Source: Callaeas wilsoni (Eukaryota; Chordata; Aves; Passeriformes; Callaeidae). Taken from it: DNA of 64,000 nt. Positions within the stretch are counted from its first letter, which is position 1; every line of letters starts with the position of its first letter. The stretch spans positions 109,240 through 173,239 of the forward strand of contig VWPU01012284.1 in NCBI GenBank assembly GCA_013398955.1, read 5' to 3'. Below are positions 1 to 13,074 of this stretch, in pieces. The translations under genes and the position numbers were made by a program. The notes under the pieces were generated by a model. It saw only the letters and a program-made list of their open reading frames with translations, was not told where the DNA came from and ran no database searches.

Positions 1-2910
1 ATAAATAAATTGTGCTATTATTCCAATACAAGCACTTTTATTTCTGCAGTGTGATAATTAATTGGGGTGGGCATAGTCATGAGAATCATTATAATTAGCA
101 TTTTTCAGCATTGTTTTTTTTTTAAAAGAGCATTGCGAAGTTGCTGTGGGTTATGCTTCTGAGAATCATCAACCTTGTTACACAGATGAGGAAACTCAGG
201 CAAAGGTGAGGTAACTGCTCCCTTTCAGCAGGAAGAGTCACTGAAGGAATTCATCTGGGGAATTTACAACTCAAAATGTAACTTTTTCTCCTAAACTTAG
301 AATATGTTAATTAACTTTCAAGTTCATTAGTAACTCAAGTCTATAGTTTGGAGGCTGTTCAGTTTTCATCTGACATGACTGGATGTCTCTCTCGAGCTCC
401 CAGTGGACTCATACCTACAGGTCAGAGGAGTAGCCTTGCAGTTGGCAGGTGCAGCCCTTTTTAAGGTCTCTGCACACCTCTTTTCCTTCCTGTCTGTACT
501 GTAAGTGTTGTCATTCTGGGGCCACAGACTGCTGCCCTAGGCTGAGGTCAAATTCTAACAGGTCAGATAGAGGAGCTAAAAGAGCCCACCAGTTTACACC
601 AGTTCAGACTTCTCTCTGCCCCAGACCATTTCTCCTCCACCAGCATGTTTCAGACCTGGCCGCTTATTTTGTTTGACTCCTCTCAGGTTTTGACAGAGAT
701 CTCCCTCATTTGGAGGTCTGTGGTGGGGACAGGGCTGTCAGTAACAGCCCTCATTCACGCTGTTAACAGATAGGAAGTGTAGGCGTTGTTATAAACCCAT
801 GGTGGCTCCCTGGGAGAGCCATATGTTGCTCTTTGACCTAAGGGCGTTGCTTGAGAGTATTCCTGATGGGCCTAAAGACAGTGCATCACTACACAAGGTC
901 TTGGAAGATGTTAGGTGGGATATTTAGCAGGGGCAGAGAACAGTATTGATGAGGGATATTGTTCCAGAGATGAATATAAGGAAACCAATTGGTCGAGTGA
1001 TCATAAAACACCTTATCCTCGAGTACCACCTGGTGCTGCAGCAACTCTGAGTCTGGTGCTTGTTCTACAGAGATGAGCAATAGGTTATGCCAAAGCACAA
1101 CCAGCATGATAGATGCTGCCCTTTGAATTATCTTTTTTACTTTTTTGTTTTCTGTGCAGAGCTGTGAGCCATGATAACACAGTGTCAATTACACATACAG
1201 TGAAGTAGCACCAGAAGACGCCTCTAATCACCCTTGAATTCTGACTGGGTCCAGAAGTTTCAGATAAGACTAAATACTTTTCCTTTGAGATTATCCCCCT
1301 GATAACCAGATCAAGGAGGTTTCCCAGGAAAACAGGAACTTCAGAGTCCTCATTTGAATGCAGTATTTTATGTTTTTTTAAGATTCATAAATACTACTAT
1401 GATTCCCCTGCTACTCAAACATTTTTATTCTGTACCTCTTAGGAACATGTAAAAAGCACAAAATCCGCTAAAATTGGTTAACCAAATGTGATTAGATCAA
1501 AACTTGTTTTCACATGAAGAAAGTACTGAGGATTTCCTCCTCTTTTCCTCTGTGAAACAAGAGTTCAAAGAAACTGTACTTTCAGACACTATAATTAGGT
1601 TTGATTGAAAAAAAGAAAAGAACTTTTTCTTCTTAATTAATGTAAGGCTTCCTTGAGAAAATTTCAAATGCACTAAAGAGTGATTTTCTTTGCATTTGAA
1701 AAAGCTTCTAATGTAAAAGTTAAAAGGCCTTTGAGGCCAATAGTTGCAATGGGAGCACAGCTGAACTTTTTGGGGGGAGAATAATGCTATTATCAGAAAC
1801 TTATTAGCAAAGAAAAATAGTTCAGTGGGTAAAAAGCTATCTTTGGACTCACAGAATAGTGAAGTTTCTTTGGGAAACACCAAATTAATGAGAAGCAGTT
1901 TTCAGAAAATAAGAGTGTTTGTGGGTATCGCTTCAAGCAAAATCTTTTGGCATTTTGAAATGATACTTTTGAGTTTCAAAATTAGCTAAAATCATAAAAC
2001 ATGGTAAATAGCATTTAATTTGGCTTAAAAGAAAGATTTTCAGTTGAAAGAAATGTTTGGGTCAGTAAAAGATGCGCTCTCTCTCAACACACATAGTGCA
2101 CAGCCATCTGCATTCCTGACAGCCTTTAACAATTATTTTTGCTATCAGGATAGACTGAAAAATGTGTTCAGTTTTCCAACTAAACCATTCAATGTTTACA
2201 TAACTTGTTTTTTTCAGAGCTTGGCATTTAGTTTCTGGCCCTGCAACAGAATTCCTGGATAACCTTGTGGACTTGGATGAAGGTTTATAAGATGCATCAC
2301 AAGAAATTTATATCAGATTTAGGCAAGGAAGTTTTAAATCTGGTCAACTCTATCTAACTTTAGCAGTGCTAAGACTCCAAGAGTGCCTTAGTTTTTAAGT
2401 AGTGTTTGCCTTGGTGCTAAATGAGGTGCTGCACTCTTGGTTAGTCTGAAGGTCTGGCTTCTCTCTAAACGCAGAGCTGCCTCCGGATCTCTCTCAGCTC
2501 TCTAGCCAGCTGGATTTGCTCTGGAAGGCATTAATGCAAGGCATTCTTAATGCATGCTTACAGATGCTTCAGACAAAATGCAGTGCAGCTCCTGTTCGCC
2601 TTGAAAACACAGATGAGGTTTTCCTGTGGGAGGCTGCGTCTCTTTCCACTGAAGTGTGGGTGTTCTGAGTCCTAAGGAACAGAGGGTCAGTGGGGTGCCT
2701 CTCTGTTCTCTGTCCAGAGAAATGCAACTTGGAACAGGCTTGCGTTCACAGAGAGTTCTTTTGAGATTGATTATAGTGACATAAAGAAGGAAAAAAATTA
2801 AGTCCTTGATTATATCAATAGATTGTTCCCATTCCACAGATATGAAGTGACATGCTTTGAGTTTTCAAATCTAGTTCTTTTCAGAGTGCAATGCAGGACT
2901 TGTGGTCAGG
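1..2910. other. AT-rich non-coding stretch, no gene seen
   Basis: Apart from the MIR-like core near 176-224, no exon, RNA gene or repeat is recognised. The open frames, such as the one on the minus strand at 1497-1883, are low-complexity and rich in Lys, Phe and Ser, as expected when AT-rich DNA is translated. A minus-strand frame around 1080-1160 faintly resembles the C-terminal end of a LINE reverse transcriptase but is too short to call. Confidence 0.6.
176..224 (-). repeat. MIR-like ancient SINE fragment
   Basis: The plus strand carries ACAGATGAGGAAACT followed by AGGCA, GAGGT and TAACT blocks in the order and spacing of the reverse complement of the MIR (CORE-SINE) consensus. Only this roughly 50-bp core is recognisable and the flanks have decayed. 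MIR copies are old, inactive tRNA-derived SINEs found across amniotes. The match is by eye, so a chance match of a short core is possible. Confidence 0.5.
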
Positions 2911-2953
2911 ATTTTTTTTTTTGTTTTTGTTTTTTTTTTGTTTTTTTTTTTTT
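2911..2953. repeat. T-rich low-complexity run
   Basis: About 43 bases of T broken by single G residues. Avian CR1 elements do not end in poly(A), so this is unlikely to be a CR1 tail. Either a simple repeat or an old retrocopy tail read on the minus strand would fit. Confidence 0.85.
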
Positions 2954-4340
2954 GCCAAGGATGTGAGAGATCTAGGCTCAGTTGTTTCTCTTAAAGGGAT
3001 CCCTTCCACATTAAACTTCCATCTCCATGGCAGTGCCTAAAATTCCAGACTACATTCTGGCAGGAGTCCACTCTTCAGGACACCCTGAGCTAGGTGTCCT
3101 GTGAACCATGGCCATCGGCTCCTGGCCACTGAGTGCACAAAGCCGTACTGCACTAAGAGCAGGCAGCTGATGAGGTTGTGAAGAAAGCTAGATTACTGAG
3201 GAATTAAGGTATCCATGGGTTTCCAGTGGTTCATCAGTCTTCTACTCTCTTGGCACTGTGGGGTCTTCGAAGGTCAAGACTGGTTCACTGTTCGTGCTGA
3301 TGGACTACCAAATCAGATTAGTCTCAGATTTTTTTGCAGTGGATATTGTATTTCACCTACAGGGAAAAAGGAAGTCCGATTCAGTGGAGAAAGGTAAAGA
3401 ATGGCACTCTATCCTTTGCCCTGCCAATAAAATATAGAATACATTCTCTGTGTCCCTAATAGTGTACTTTGCTTTAGTTTTGTGCTGTAGGAAAGTCCCA
3501 GAATTCAGAAATATTACTAATCATCCTGAGTAATAGAATAAAATTAATAACTTTTTCTCTTCAGGCTTAGTTTAGATCCTGTGAGACTACTGTAAAACAT
3601 TCACTGACCTTACTAAAGAGTGGCTAAAATTCTTACTATTCCTTTTCATTCAGACTCTTCAGTAGTATTTGTATTTTTGAAATTGTATTCTTCCAGAATA
3701 TGGCTTAATTTTACAAAAATTTCATTATTTATTATCTTACAGATTTATTTCCTTTATTTTCCTGTTAATCTGGAGGATGCAGCAATGCACTATCCCAGGA
3801 AAATAAAAAGTAGAAAGTAAAGAAAGGGTAATACAAAAAATGAACAGTCACTGTTATTAAAAGTTTAATGATTGCCACGAAAGAATATATAGCTATTTCA
3901 TATATGTCAGGTAAGAAGATGCTGGAATAATCATTGTGGTAAGAATCCTAAAGCCATTTTGATACTTTTAGGTAACAAGTATTTGAATGGAACAGCGATA
4001 TTTCTGTGAAGGATTCTGTCTCCAGTACACACTTTAGGAAATCTTTATACTTTCATTTAAAGAGACTTGCAAATACCCGTATCAGTACTGACTGTGGAAC
4101 GTTAGTCTCATGCATGAGCCAGTTTATTTCCTGTTGTGGTAGGATGAGTGCTTCAGCCTTGTTCTCCATGAAAATTTTCGTTCTAACTTCACCTTTTACC
4201 TAGGGACATAAAAATGTATGTTTTGGCAGGTATGAATATTTTTATATGTCGGTTCTAAGAAACTGTGGGACAAAACTCAGATACAACCTGACGTGAATAT
4301 AAATTGGTAATTCTTCAATATATAAACGTGTTTAGGCCAA
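2954..4340. other. Non-coding stretch with one weak exon candidate
   Basis: Single-copy AT-rich DNA. The only item that stands out is the splice-flanked open segment at 3340-3393, listed separately. No repeat family or RNA gene was recognised. Confidence 0.55.
3340..3393 (+). other. Candidate small exon (weak)
   Basis: A 54-nt segment is preceded by a T-run ending in TTTTTTTGCAG, a good acceptor shape, and followed by GTAAAG, a good donor shape. The length is a multiple of three. Two frames are open; one reads GYCISPTGKKEVRFSGER, which has a protein-like composition, and stays open upstream to about 3215. No family is recognised. Segments like this arise by chance in 64 kb, so the call is speculative. 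Confidence 0.15.
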
Positions 4341-4376
4341 TTAAAAAAACCCAAAAACAACAAAACAACAAAAAAT
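4341..4376 (+). repeat. A-rich (CAAAA)-type low-complexity run
   Basis: About 36 bases made almost only of A with scattered C. This is simple-sequence DNA with no coding meaning. Confidence 0.8.
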
Positions 4377-7300
4377 GAGGCCAAAAAGATTTACAGGAAT
4401 CAAGATCAGCAGATGAGGACCTGTCCCTAATAAGATACTTGAAGCACTTCCTCTAAGTCAGCACTTCTCCTTAGACAATTACCGCATAGATAATTTCACA
4501 AGTCCAGAGATCCATCCCTAGGTGTTTGCCTGGGTATTCTAATCAAGAAAGATGCATTTTTCTTTCAAGTTGTTTTCCAGTTTAAGGTAGTTCTTGTATC
4601 ATTGTGGAGGGACATCTTCACTTAGATGCTGGGCTAACAGGGTTGTGTGGCTTCCAGATCATCAATCTCTGCCAGAAGAAAATTCAGACTGGTTTCTCAC
4701 CAATGGTACCTAATGCTGTAAATTATATTTTTGCCATATGCAGCTGGTGCTATTCATGATTTAAGCAGGGAGATCTAAGAGCTACTGAATTCTACCTATG
4801 CATGTCAGAACATGCCTCAGTGGCCTCCAGAAGAGGAAGGCAGTAGAGTCCTCACGGTGTTGTTAAAGCTTTGTGTCTTGTCTACTGGACAGGTAATCAA
4901 GTCCAATCTTTCACATTCATGCTCACCTGGTAGCTAATTACTATGAGGCAAATACCCCATTATTTAGCTAAATAATAAGCAAGACACATACTCTTAGACA
5001 AGATAGTCCTATCAAAAAATTTACTTAAATTAATTTCCCTGAAGTAAAATTTTAAAATTAAGTGATATCAAAGCAGGCTAGATAACCTAGAAAGAGAGTA
5101 ATTTTTTTTTCAAAGTCTTTTGTTTAAGAAGAATTTGGAAGAAGAGGGAGCCTGAGGCGCAATAATGTGAAAAGACCTAGGAACTAGTGAACTTGATATG
5201 AACTGGAAAGAAGAAACCCCACCTGTACACAACATACAGCAATCCTTTATTACAGGAAAATTTAACATGAAGATTAAACAAGACTAGAAGACAAAACTTC
5301 TCACTCAGAAGTGGTCCTGCTGGGAAACATGATGATGTGGAAAATGTTTATATGGCATTTTATGACTTTTATGTGTGTTCTGGGAAAAGAGAGATGCTTT
5401 CCCTCTGCAGGACTGCCCATAAAGCATGCTTCACCTGTGTACTGATAGCTTAAAATTAAAACAAAATGCCTCATCAGTTAGGATAACACCATACCGCATT
5501 GTCAGTGCCTAAATTCCTGTTGTTAGGTCTCAGTTTGAAGTACATTATATTTTAATTACATTCAATATATGATATAGGTTTAGTAGGGCAAAAAACCCAT
5601 AAAATCCTAGGACAAAGCTATTTAAACAGAATAGTCTCTGAAGCTAATTATACATAATAGCCAGTAAGGGGAGATGATTTTCCATTTCTTAATATTAATG
5701 TATTAATACTTATTATTATTATATGTAGAAGGCACATTAATATATCTTCTGGCATAATTTTTCTATTTAAAGTATAAAATATTTGAAAGACTGAGCTTTA
5801 GAAGAGAGCACATTACTAAAGCAGACATAATAATTAACATTTATGTAATGCTTTATAATGCACTAAAAATTTATAGTAATTTTACTATGTAATATATATT
5901 TATTAAAATGTTCAAGCACACACATATCTTTTTTGCCAACATTATCTTTGCTAATATTACTTGTTAGCTCTTCTAGCTAACAGTACTTAAATGAGATACT
6001 AACAGCTCTTATATATATTTTTTTTAATCAAACTTTTCACTGTTTTCAAAAAATTAAGGGCTTGTCAGCTCACTTTTTTTACATGGTGAATTCTACTTTA
6101 ACTTGTTTCTAGTGGGAAAAAAGTAACGTATTGCAAATAACTAAAAAAAAAAGAGAACTATAAGAAGATGAAAAAATCTTTATTAATCTTTCCTCCACTT
6201 CTTTTCCCTTTCTTAGTATTTTCTGAAGGTTTTGTTATTTAAATGCATAAGCATTTTTGAAATTCAGGCTTGAAGTATAGTTTGTTGTTATGTGATTTTT
6301 AGTTGATGTGTGGAACCAACCTATAGACTTGGGGAGATTGTTGAATCACTTGCTAAAACTTGGCTGCAAAAAAAGCTGGATAATGTATTTCTATTTTCAA
6401 AGTGAAAACTTTTGGGCATTCATTTCAAAGTAATGTCTTGAGACTAAATGTAGTTTTGTTTTATTTTAAAATAAAGCCGTGTGAAAACAGTGTGTCAAAA
6501 GTGCTGTCTTTATATAAAAATTATTTCCTTCCACTGGCAAATCTGGATCTCAATCAAAATTCGTAATTCAATTCTGTTCCCAAGCAGAATATTTCTGTCA
6601 GGAGTAATCTAAGTTTACTGTCACCAGCCAGATTTCAACATGCTTCCAAGATCTGGCACGTTCAGAGCTGTTTGTGGGGAAGCTGTGAAAGATAAAAGGA
6701 GAGTAAGTCCATGTAGCCAACTGATCATTTATTGAAACTATGAAGGAATTTTTGACCTCCAGCTACACAGTGGAATTAATTCAGAAATGTGCCCTTTATT
6801 CTGCAAAACAGAGTCTTTCATACACACACATATATAAATTAAATATATTCACTTTCAGAGGCTTAGTTTGTGGAAGCAGGATTCCAGATTTGTTGAGTAG
6901 ATGGTCCAAATTCTGACTGCATTTTCTTCAAAGTAAAATCAACAATACATCCCCTTATCTCACCAGAATGATTCTGGAAATGTTTAAACATTGATAAAAG
7001 CTCTGCTTTCCTCTGCTTTATTCTCTTTGAAACAAACAATTTTTTTTGATAAATGAGGAAACGTGACATATTCTCAGATAACATTTCAACCCAGAAACTT
7101 CATCTATTGAGTGACTGACCTTGTGTCACTGCCATTACCAATCAAAGATATTAATATAAAATTTTTATCTTAGATCAAAAAAACCCCAAACCCAAACGGG
7201 CTCCAGGATTGACATCCTCTGGAACAAGACACTTCCTGAGGGAAATAAGGATTGGAGGAGGTTACTGGGGCAGATCTTTTGGCATTCTGATTTCCCAGTC

Positions 7301-10300
7301 AGTCATCAGCTTCCAGGAAAATCTTTTTGCTTGGACCAGTATTTGTCAGTTCTTAACCTGCATATTCCATTCATGTCTTTAGTATATTTTTTTCCTTAGA
7401 GAGGCTATTTGTTTTGCATTTTAGCTATCAGATAGGAGGAAAGATATAGCTGTGAGACTTACGATACTTAGGCTATATTATTAATTATATGGATTTTGTA
7501 GTTTTTTATTTTTGCTTGTCCTAAGCAGTGGTATCCCTTGTATCTTAAGCATTAATATCCAAAGTCTGAATTGAGCTATCAGTTGTCTTTTGCTAGATGT
7601 TCTACAAAGTAGATAGGAAAAACCCAGAAGTTCTTTTCTTACAGCTGACAGTTAATGAAAACTTTCACCCTCAGCACTTGTAAATATGATTAAATTTAAA
7701 GCACATGCTTAAGGTCTGCTCAGAGCCTGAGGAGGCTACCTACTTAAGACAATTTCCTCTTCAGAAGTTTGGTCTTAGATGGGTAAATGCTTGTCAATTA
7801 TCTGTGAAGTGTTATTGAAAGCCACTTCTTTGGGAAATGATGAATATTTATTTAAAGGCTTTGTGAGTGTTGGTTGGTGATTCTATTTTCAATTTCACTA
7901 CTCATACTTTTTCTAGAAGTTGTTGAATATATTTTCAATTATTAAAAAGTCTTGCAAGCAAAATAAAACAACCCAAAACCCTAAGATAATGTATTAACTA
8001 AAAGGCTGCTTAATAATATCATTTTATATTAACATGTATTCATGGGTACCTAAACATCTGAATATTTGAAAAAAATATTTTTTGGTGTTAATTTCTCAGT
8101 TTCACATACAATGAATAGAAAGGTCTTTCTTTAAAAAATGAACTACCATACACTATATTAAGAATATTATCTTCATTAATGGACAGAATTCTGGCCTATG
8201 TTAGCAAGAAAATAAGAAAAGAAAATACCATCAATAACTATCCTTTTGTAACATATGCACAAGAGGCGTCAGCCCTCTTACCTTTCTAATTGGTTTGGTT
8301 ACCTGTCATTTTCAGTACACAAAATGTAGCTGTCCAGTCATGATTAGATTAATTTCATATATAATGGCCTTTTTGTACCAGAACTGAACACTTTTAGATT
8401 TCAATTCTCTTTGCCTCAGTTGCACTGCCATAATGCAGACTAACTCTTCTGACAGTCATGCTCAATATGCTTCTTAAGAGAAAAATAGCTATGAACATTT
8501 TGATTTTAGGTCAGGGTGACAAAATCCAATTCCTGAAAAAAGAAAACAGAGAGTAAAAATTGCTAGTAGAATTTTTCTCATCTTTGAATTACTTAGCAAA
8601 CATGTCAATAACCGCAGCAGGGTTTTTATCCTTCATTTTTCCTGGAAGCATTGATTATGTGTAGCATGGTCTGACCACTGTTGAAAATAATTTTCTTGAA
8701 ATGAATCTTGGTTTCACAATACCAGTCAATCCTTCTCAATGAGTTGCTTTGCCTACAGCTCTGCATCTTGTTTTCAAGGCACATTAACAATTTGTAAAAG
8801 GCTAACACAAAAAGGCCATCATCGTGGTATCAGTCAAGGATAATTCTAGAACAATACAAAAAATAAAGTCTTTTTATCCGTTAAACTTACTTATAGAATT
8901 TAGTTTTCTATATTTTGGAAATGTGGTTATTTCTAAATAAAAATATAGGTCAGTTTCACAAGAAGTTAATTAAAACTACACAGACAAACCATTGTGTTAC
9001 CTAACAGAGTATTGCATCAAAATTACTGTTGTGGAGTCCTTTGAAATATATTTTCAGACATCTGGGCATTTCTTTAGAAATAGATAAGAATTTACAGATG
9101 AAACAGAAGGGAAGATGTGAGCCCAAATAACAAAGTGCCTGTTCATCAGAAAAAAAGCAAATTTGCTGAAGCATTTATGAGAGCCAGGATAATCCATGTT
9201 AGCTTTCTTTCACAAAATGACAGGAGAAATTCATTTTGCTCTTTCAAAATTAATAAATCCCAGTGAAATTCTCACTTCACTTCTGGATTGCTCATCTCAC
9301 TTTATGACTATAGACAGAGCATATGTGTCTAAATTCAGTTTTTTCTTTAAATGATGAATTTCAGCTAAAATTGCAAACAACTGCTTGTAAGTCTTTTCAG
9401 TCAAGTATTTGTCTTTTCCTGAAAAAAGAAAACCATATACATTTCATCTCAATGTATTAACCAACAATTTTTATAAAAGGATAGGATGCACTGACACTTT
9501 TTAAAAAAAATAGTATATAAATCAACAGGATCTTGCTCCTTAACAATTCAGTTCTGTCAGGGTATGAGAGCAGGTGCTTTGACTTGATGAAGATGCTGAC
9601 TTCCCTAAGGTGCTTCTGATCTTCTCTGCCCTCTAAAAGTGCTGCGTGAGGAAACCTACCTTCAATTAATCAATGAGGAGATTGATTTGTTCCCACTCCT
9701 CCCCATATGTGAAATGATCTTTTCAGAATGTGGTAATTGAATAACTGGATTAATTTCATCCTTACCTCCTCCAAGAAGGGTGGCAAAATACCACTGTTAT
9801 AAGGTAAAACAGAAATTGCTAAGAAATAAAACTAGAACTGTGTAGTACAAAGTAGTAATGAGCAACAATTTAAACAGTGCCAGTGCATCCTTTGTAAAGC
9901 TGGGATTGAATTCATTCTTTGAAATCTTGCCCAAGTCAACAGATACTGAAAATAAATTTCCAAGGTACGAAGCAATGAAAAAGCCTCACCATATCTCATT
10001 TTCCCTCTTAGCTTGTCAATAGCCATACTGCCAGAGAAATGTATGAAATTGTGTTGTATGATGTGACAAAAAATGCGTAACATCTCCCCACCCTTTTATC
10101 TTTTATAATATATTAAAAAATCTGTTGTATTTCTTTTCTGTGTAATTTTGAACTCCCAAATTGTTATTCCTCTGGGGTGAGTCTCGTTGCTTGTGCAAGG
10201 AATTCATGTGCTGGCTTGCATTACAAAGGGTTAATACGGAGTTGCAGCCTCCCTGCTGTTTCCATGCACACAACCACTCTGCCTTTTAAAACTTCTCTGA

Positions 10301-10482
10301 TCATGGATCAAAGTGGAATGGTTTAGTGAAGTCACTTCTTGGTCTGTGCCTGCAGAGGAGAGGGAGGTGTGTCTCTTCCCTCTCACGGGATGTCCAGTTG
10401 CACACAGACAGGACAGGCTAACCTGGAAAGGCTTATAGAAATTGATGTTTTGTTTCTCAATTACAAGACAAGAAATAGCAAT
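4377..10482. other. AT-rich non-coding stretch, nothing recognised
   Basis: Six kilobases with no recognisable exon, repeat family or RNA gene. Between about 5640 and 6180 the DNA is especially AT-rich, with TATTAATA-type words. A 28-nt minus-strand segment at 9766-9793 has a good acceptor and a GTAAGG donor, but it is too short to support as an exon. Confidence 0.55.
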
Positions 10483-10519
10483 AGGAAAAGGAAAAGGAAA
10501 AGGAAAAGGGAAGGAAAAA
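10483..10519 (+). repeat. (GGAAAA)n purine microsatellite
   Basis: About five units of GGAAAA, slightly decayed at the right end. All-purine on the plus strand. Confidence 0.9.
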
Positions 10520-13031
10520 TAGAGTGAAATAGAAATTGGGAAGTTGCCCAGTGTCCTTTTCAGAGTTCTCTCTGATATACATGTATCATATTTGCTTCTG
10601 AAGTCAACCTATCTCTACATTTAAAAAAAAAAATCTTTACTTAAAAATTGGTTTCTTTTTTGCTATATGCTTTTTAATCTAAAAATATTTCATACTGGAG
10701 CAAATGTTTTTCCTTAAATTGGGACAAAGTTCATAATAAAATTGTAATGAATTACATTTAACTTCTTCTTATCTAATGTTGGCTTATTTGAATTTAAAAT
10801 AAGCTGACGGAAGTCACAGGCCCTTCTGCTATATTGCATTATAGGACAATGCAACTAATGCTTTAACTACAGAGTTAGTGAATATAGGCCTTAGAAGAAG
10901 ACTTGGAACACAGTTTCTGGCTCTGTTTCATCTCTGCTACATGCAGAATGTGATATTTAAGAATATTGGCTGGGCATGTAATAGAAACAGGGACAAAATT
11001 TTGGCTTTGAATCTACATTTGAATCATAAAATATGATTTTTTTTCCTGAAAATATGGTGATTTTGGCTTGGGCCTACCTTTATCTTTTTTTTTTCCCTGT
11101 GACTTAGAATACCACAAGTAGTGGACTGCTTGGCAAGAGGTTCATGAGCTGAAGTAGAAAACTGAAGAGACGGGCAGCAGAGAAGTTGAAGATTTGAATG
11201 TAAATGTAATCCTGGGGGGGTGGGTATCCTTAGTCACAGATATGATAGGAGAGGCAGAGTTGAAAATCATGACCAAGGCACAGAAAATCTGAGAACAAAA
11301 CCCTAAGTGGTTTTTTAATATTTTTTTACACTGTGTTTGGGGAAATAGAAGCTTGTGTTCTTCCTTCATAAATAAGTTTCTTTCTCTTAAAGACTATCTT
11401 GTATCATTCATTTCCCCTCATAAATGACCCCAAGTTTTGGCTAACTGCTTAAACCAAAGTGTTTACAAGAGTATAGACATAATTTGGAAAAATTAGACTT
11501 AATTGGTTATCTACTTTCTTGATGTTGTTAGAGAGTAGAAAAATGTTTATTTTAGAGACAGTATGTCTCAGGCAGGGAAAGTTTGCTGCAGAAGAACTGC
11601 AACTCAGCAGTAAGCAGTTGGAGTTACCAAGGAAGACATAACCATTATTGCAATTTTAAATCACGTTGAACAAAAGCATCAGTAATTACGGTTTTATTTG
11701 TGGGAATCCAGACATACGGTTATGAAGAAAAACGAGAGAGAGAGTGAGATTGTGTGGTTCTTAATGGGTGACACTAAAATCATAATATATGCATAAAGAA
11801 AATGGTTGCTACACCTCACTGTCATCGCAGCCATTCCATACCCAGCCAGGACTAAAGATACAGGTAAACACAGCATCTGCCCAGATGTGCACGGCTGTAA
11901 AGAGCTATCAAAATCCAGCTTCATCTTAGTGGTTCTCTCCAAAATCTGTCAGAAAGCAATTGCTAAAGCCTATATTAACATCTCTTTTGACAACTGCATA
12001 ATGTCTTACAAGTTGTTGGTAAGTGCTGCTTTACATCATCGTGTCACAGGTTGTCAGTGAAGGGGGAAACAAGCATGTATTTCAATGTCTAGTTCTGGTT
12101 TGGTTTATCCCTGACGTGTCCTATGCACATTTGCTCTTCTCTCTTAGATCAGAAAATATCTGGCAATGGGGAGATCTTACTGATTTTCAAATCCAGAGGC
12201 TTAATATTTTCTAAATAAATCTAATTTACAATTATTCCACTTGATCTCTTACTTGACATTTAGACACCAAGAAAAATTTTAATGGTCATTTAGATACTTA
12301 CCTTTCTTCTTTCATTTTCAGTACAGACATCAGAAATCACAAAATATGGATATATGAAAAGGATCCTGAGTGATCCAAAAGGGGATTTGGATTATAGTCC
12401 ATTCTAGATGATGAGGTCCAGGCAAGTTGCTGAATGAAATCCTGAATTTTTTATCACTTAAGTGTGAAGCTTTTCATATCCAGGGCTTTGTTTCTAACAA
12501 CTGCATATTTCCTAGTTCTAGCATACAGTACCTTCCTTCCCTATCTTCTCCTCCCTAAGCAACATCCTCCTCTTATCGCTAGGTACCAGACAACTTTTTG
12601 TGTCAGCCCTTCTCTTTAAATTATGTAACCAGGTAGGAAGCTGTTCCCAACTGTGCTTTTCTTCACTACTTTTATCTCTTCATTGTTTTAGACCTGAAAC
12701 GTGGTTTTATGTCCCAGAAAATGTCTGTCTTTTCTTCATTGTGACAATTTAATATCAGCTCTCCTTAAAAAATTCTCATCTTGCTTGTGTGCGTATAGGC
12801 ATAGTCCAATACTTCAAAGCAAATCCAGTTTAGGATACGCTATCACATTTGTCAAAAAGCTTTGAGGGTTTTCCTCACCTGTCCTGACTTGCTAATTTCC
12901 CATCTCACTCTGTTTCTCCACTGCAGGAGTTGAGTACAGGGTTACTTATCATGTTCCAGTCTGTGCTGATTCTAACATGCATTAAAATTTCAGAATCCTG
13001 CAATCTTTTCCTTTTCAGTGGGGTTCTGTGG
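10520..13031. other. Non-coding stretch with one weak minus-strand exon candidate
   Basis: Mostly single-copy AT-rich DNA. The splice-flanked segment at 12302-12365 on the minus strand is listed separately. A plus-strand segment at 11953-12018 (66 nt, open, ending at GTAAGTG) is a weaker possibility, with a mediocre acceptor. No repeat family was recognised. Confidence 0.5.
12302..12365 (-). other. Candidate small exon (weak)
   Basis: On the minus strand a 64-nt segment follows a pyrimidine-rich stretch ending in CTCAG and is followed by GTAAGTAT, a near-consensus donor. One frame is open and reads ILFIYPYFVISDVCTENERR before the donor. There is no recognised domain and no supporting neighbour exon in a matching phase. 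The strong donor is the best evidence; chance is a serious alternative. Confidence 0.15.
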
Positions 13032-13074
13032 AAACAAGCAAACAAACAAACAAACAAAATGAACAAACAAAAAG
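13032..13074 (+). repeat. (CAAA)n microsatellite
   Basis: Several CAAA units, then a short break and further CAAA units. It is simple-sequence DNA; frames running through it on either strand are spurious. Confidence 0.9.

Noticed and set aside
889..1188. Minus-strand frame with a LINE reverse-transcriptase C-terminus flavour (TENKKVKKIIQRAA)
   Set aside because: Only about 15 residues resemble the family; the rest does not align and no neighbouring LINE sequence is visible.
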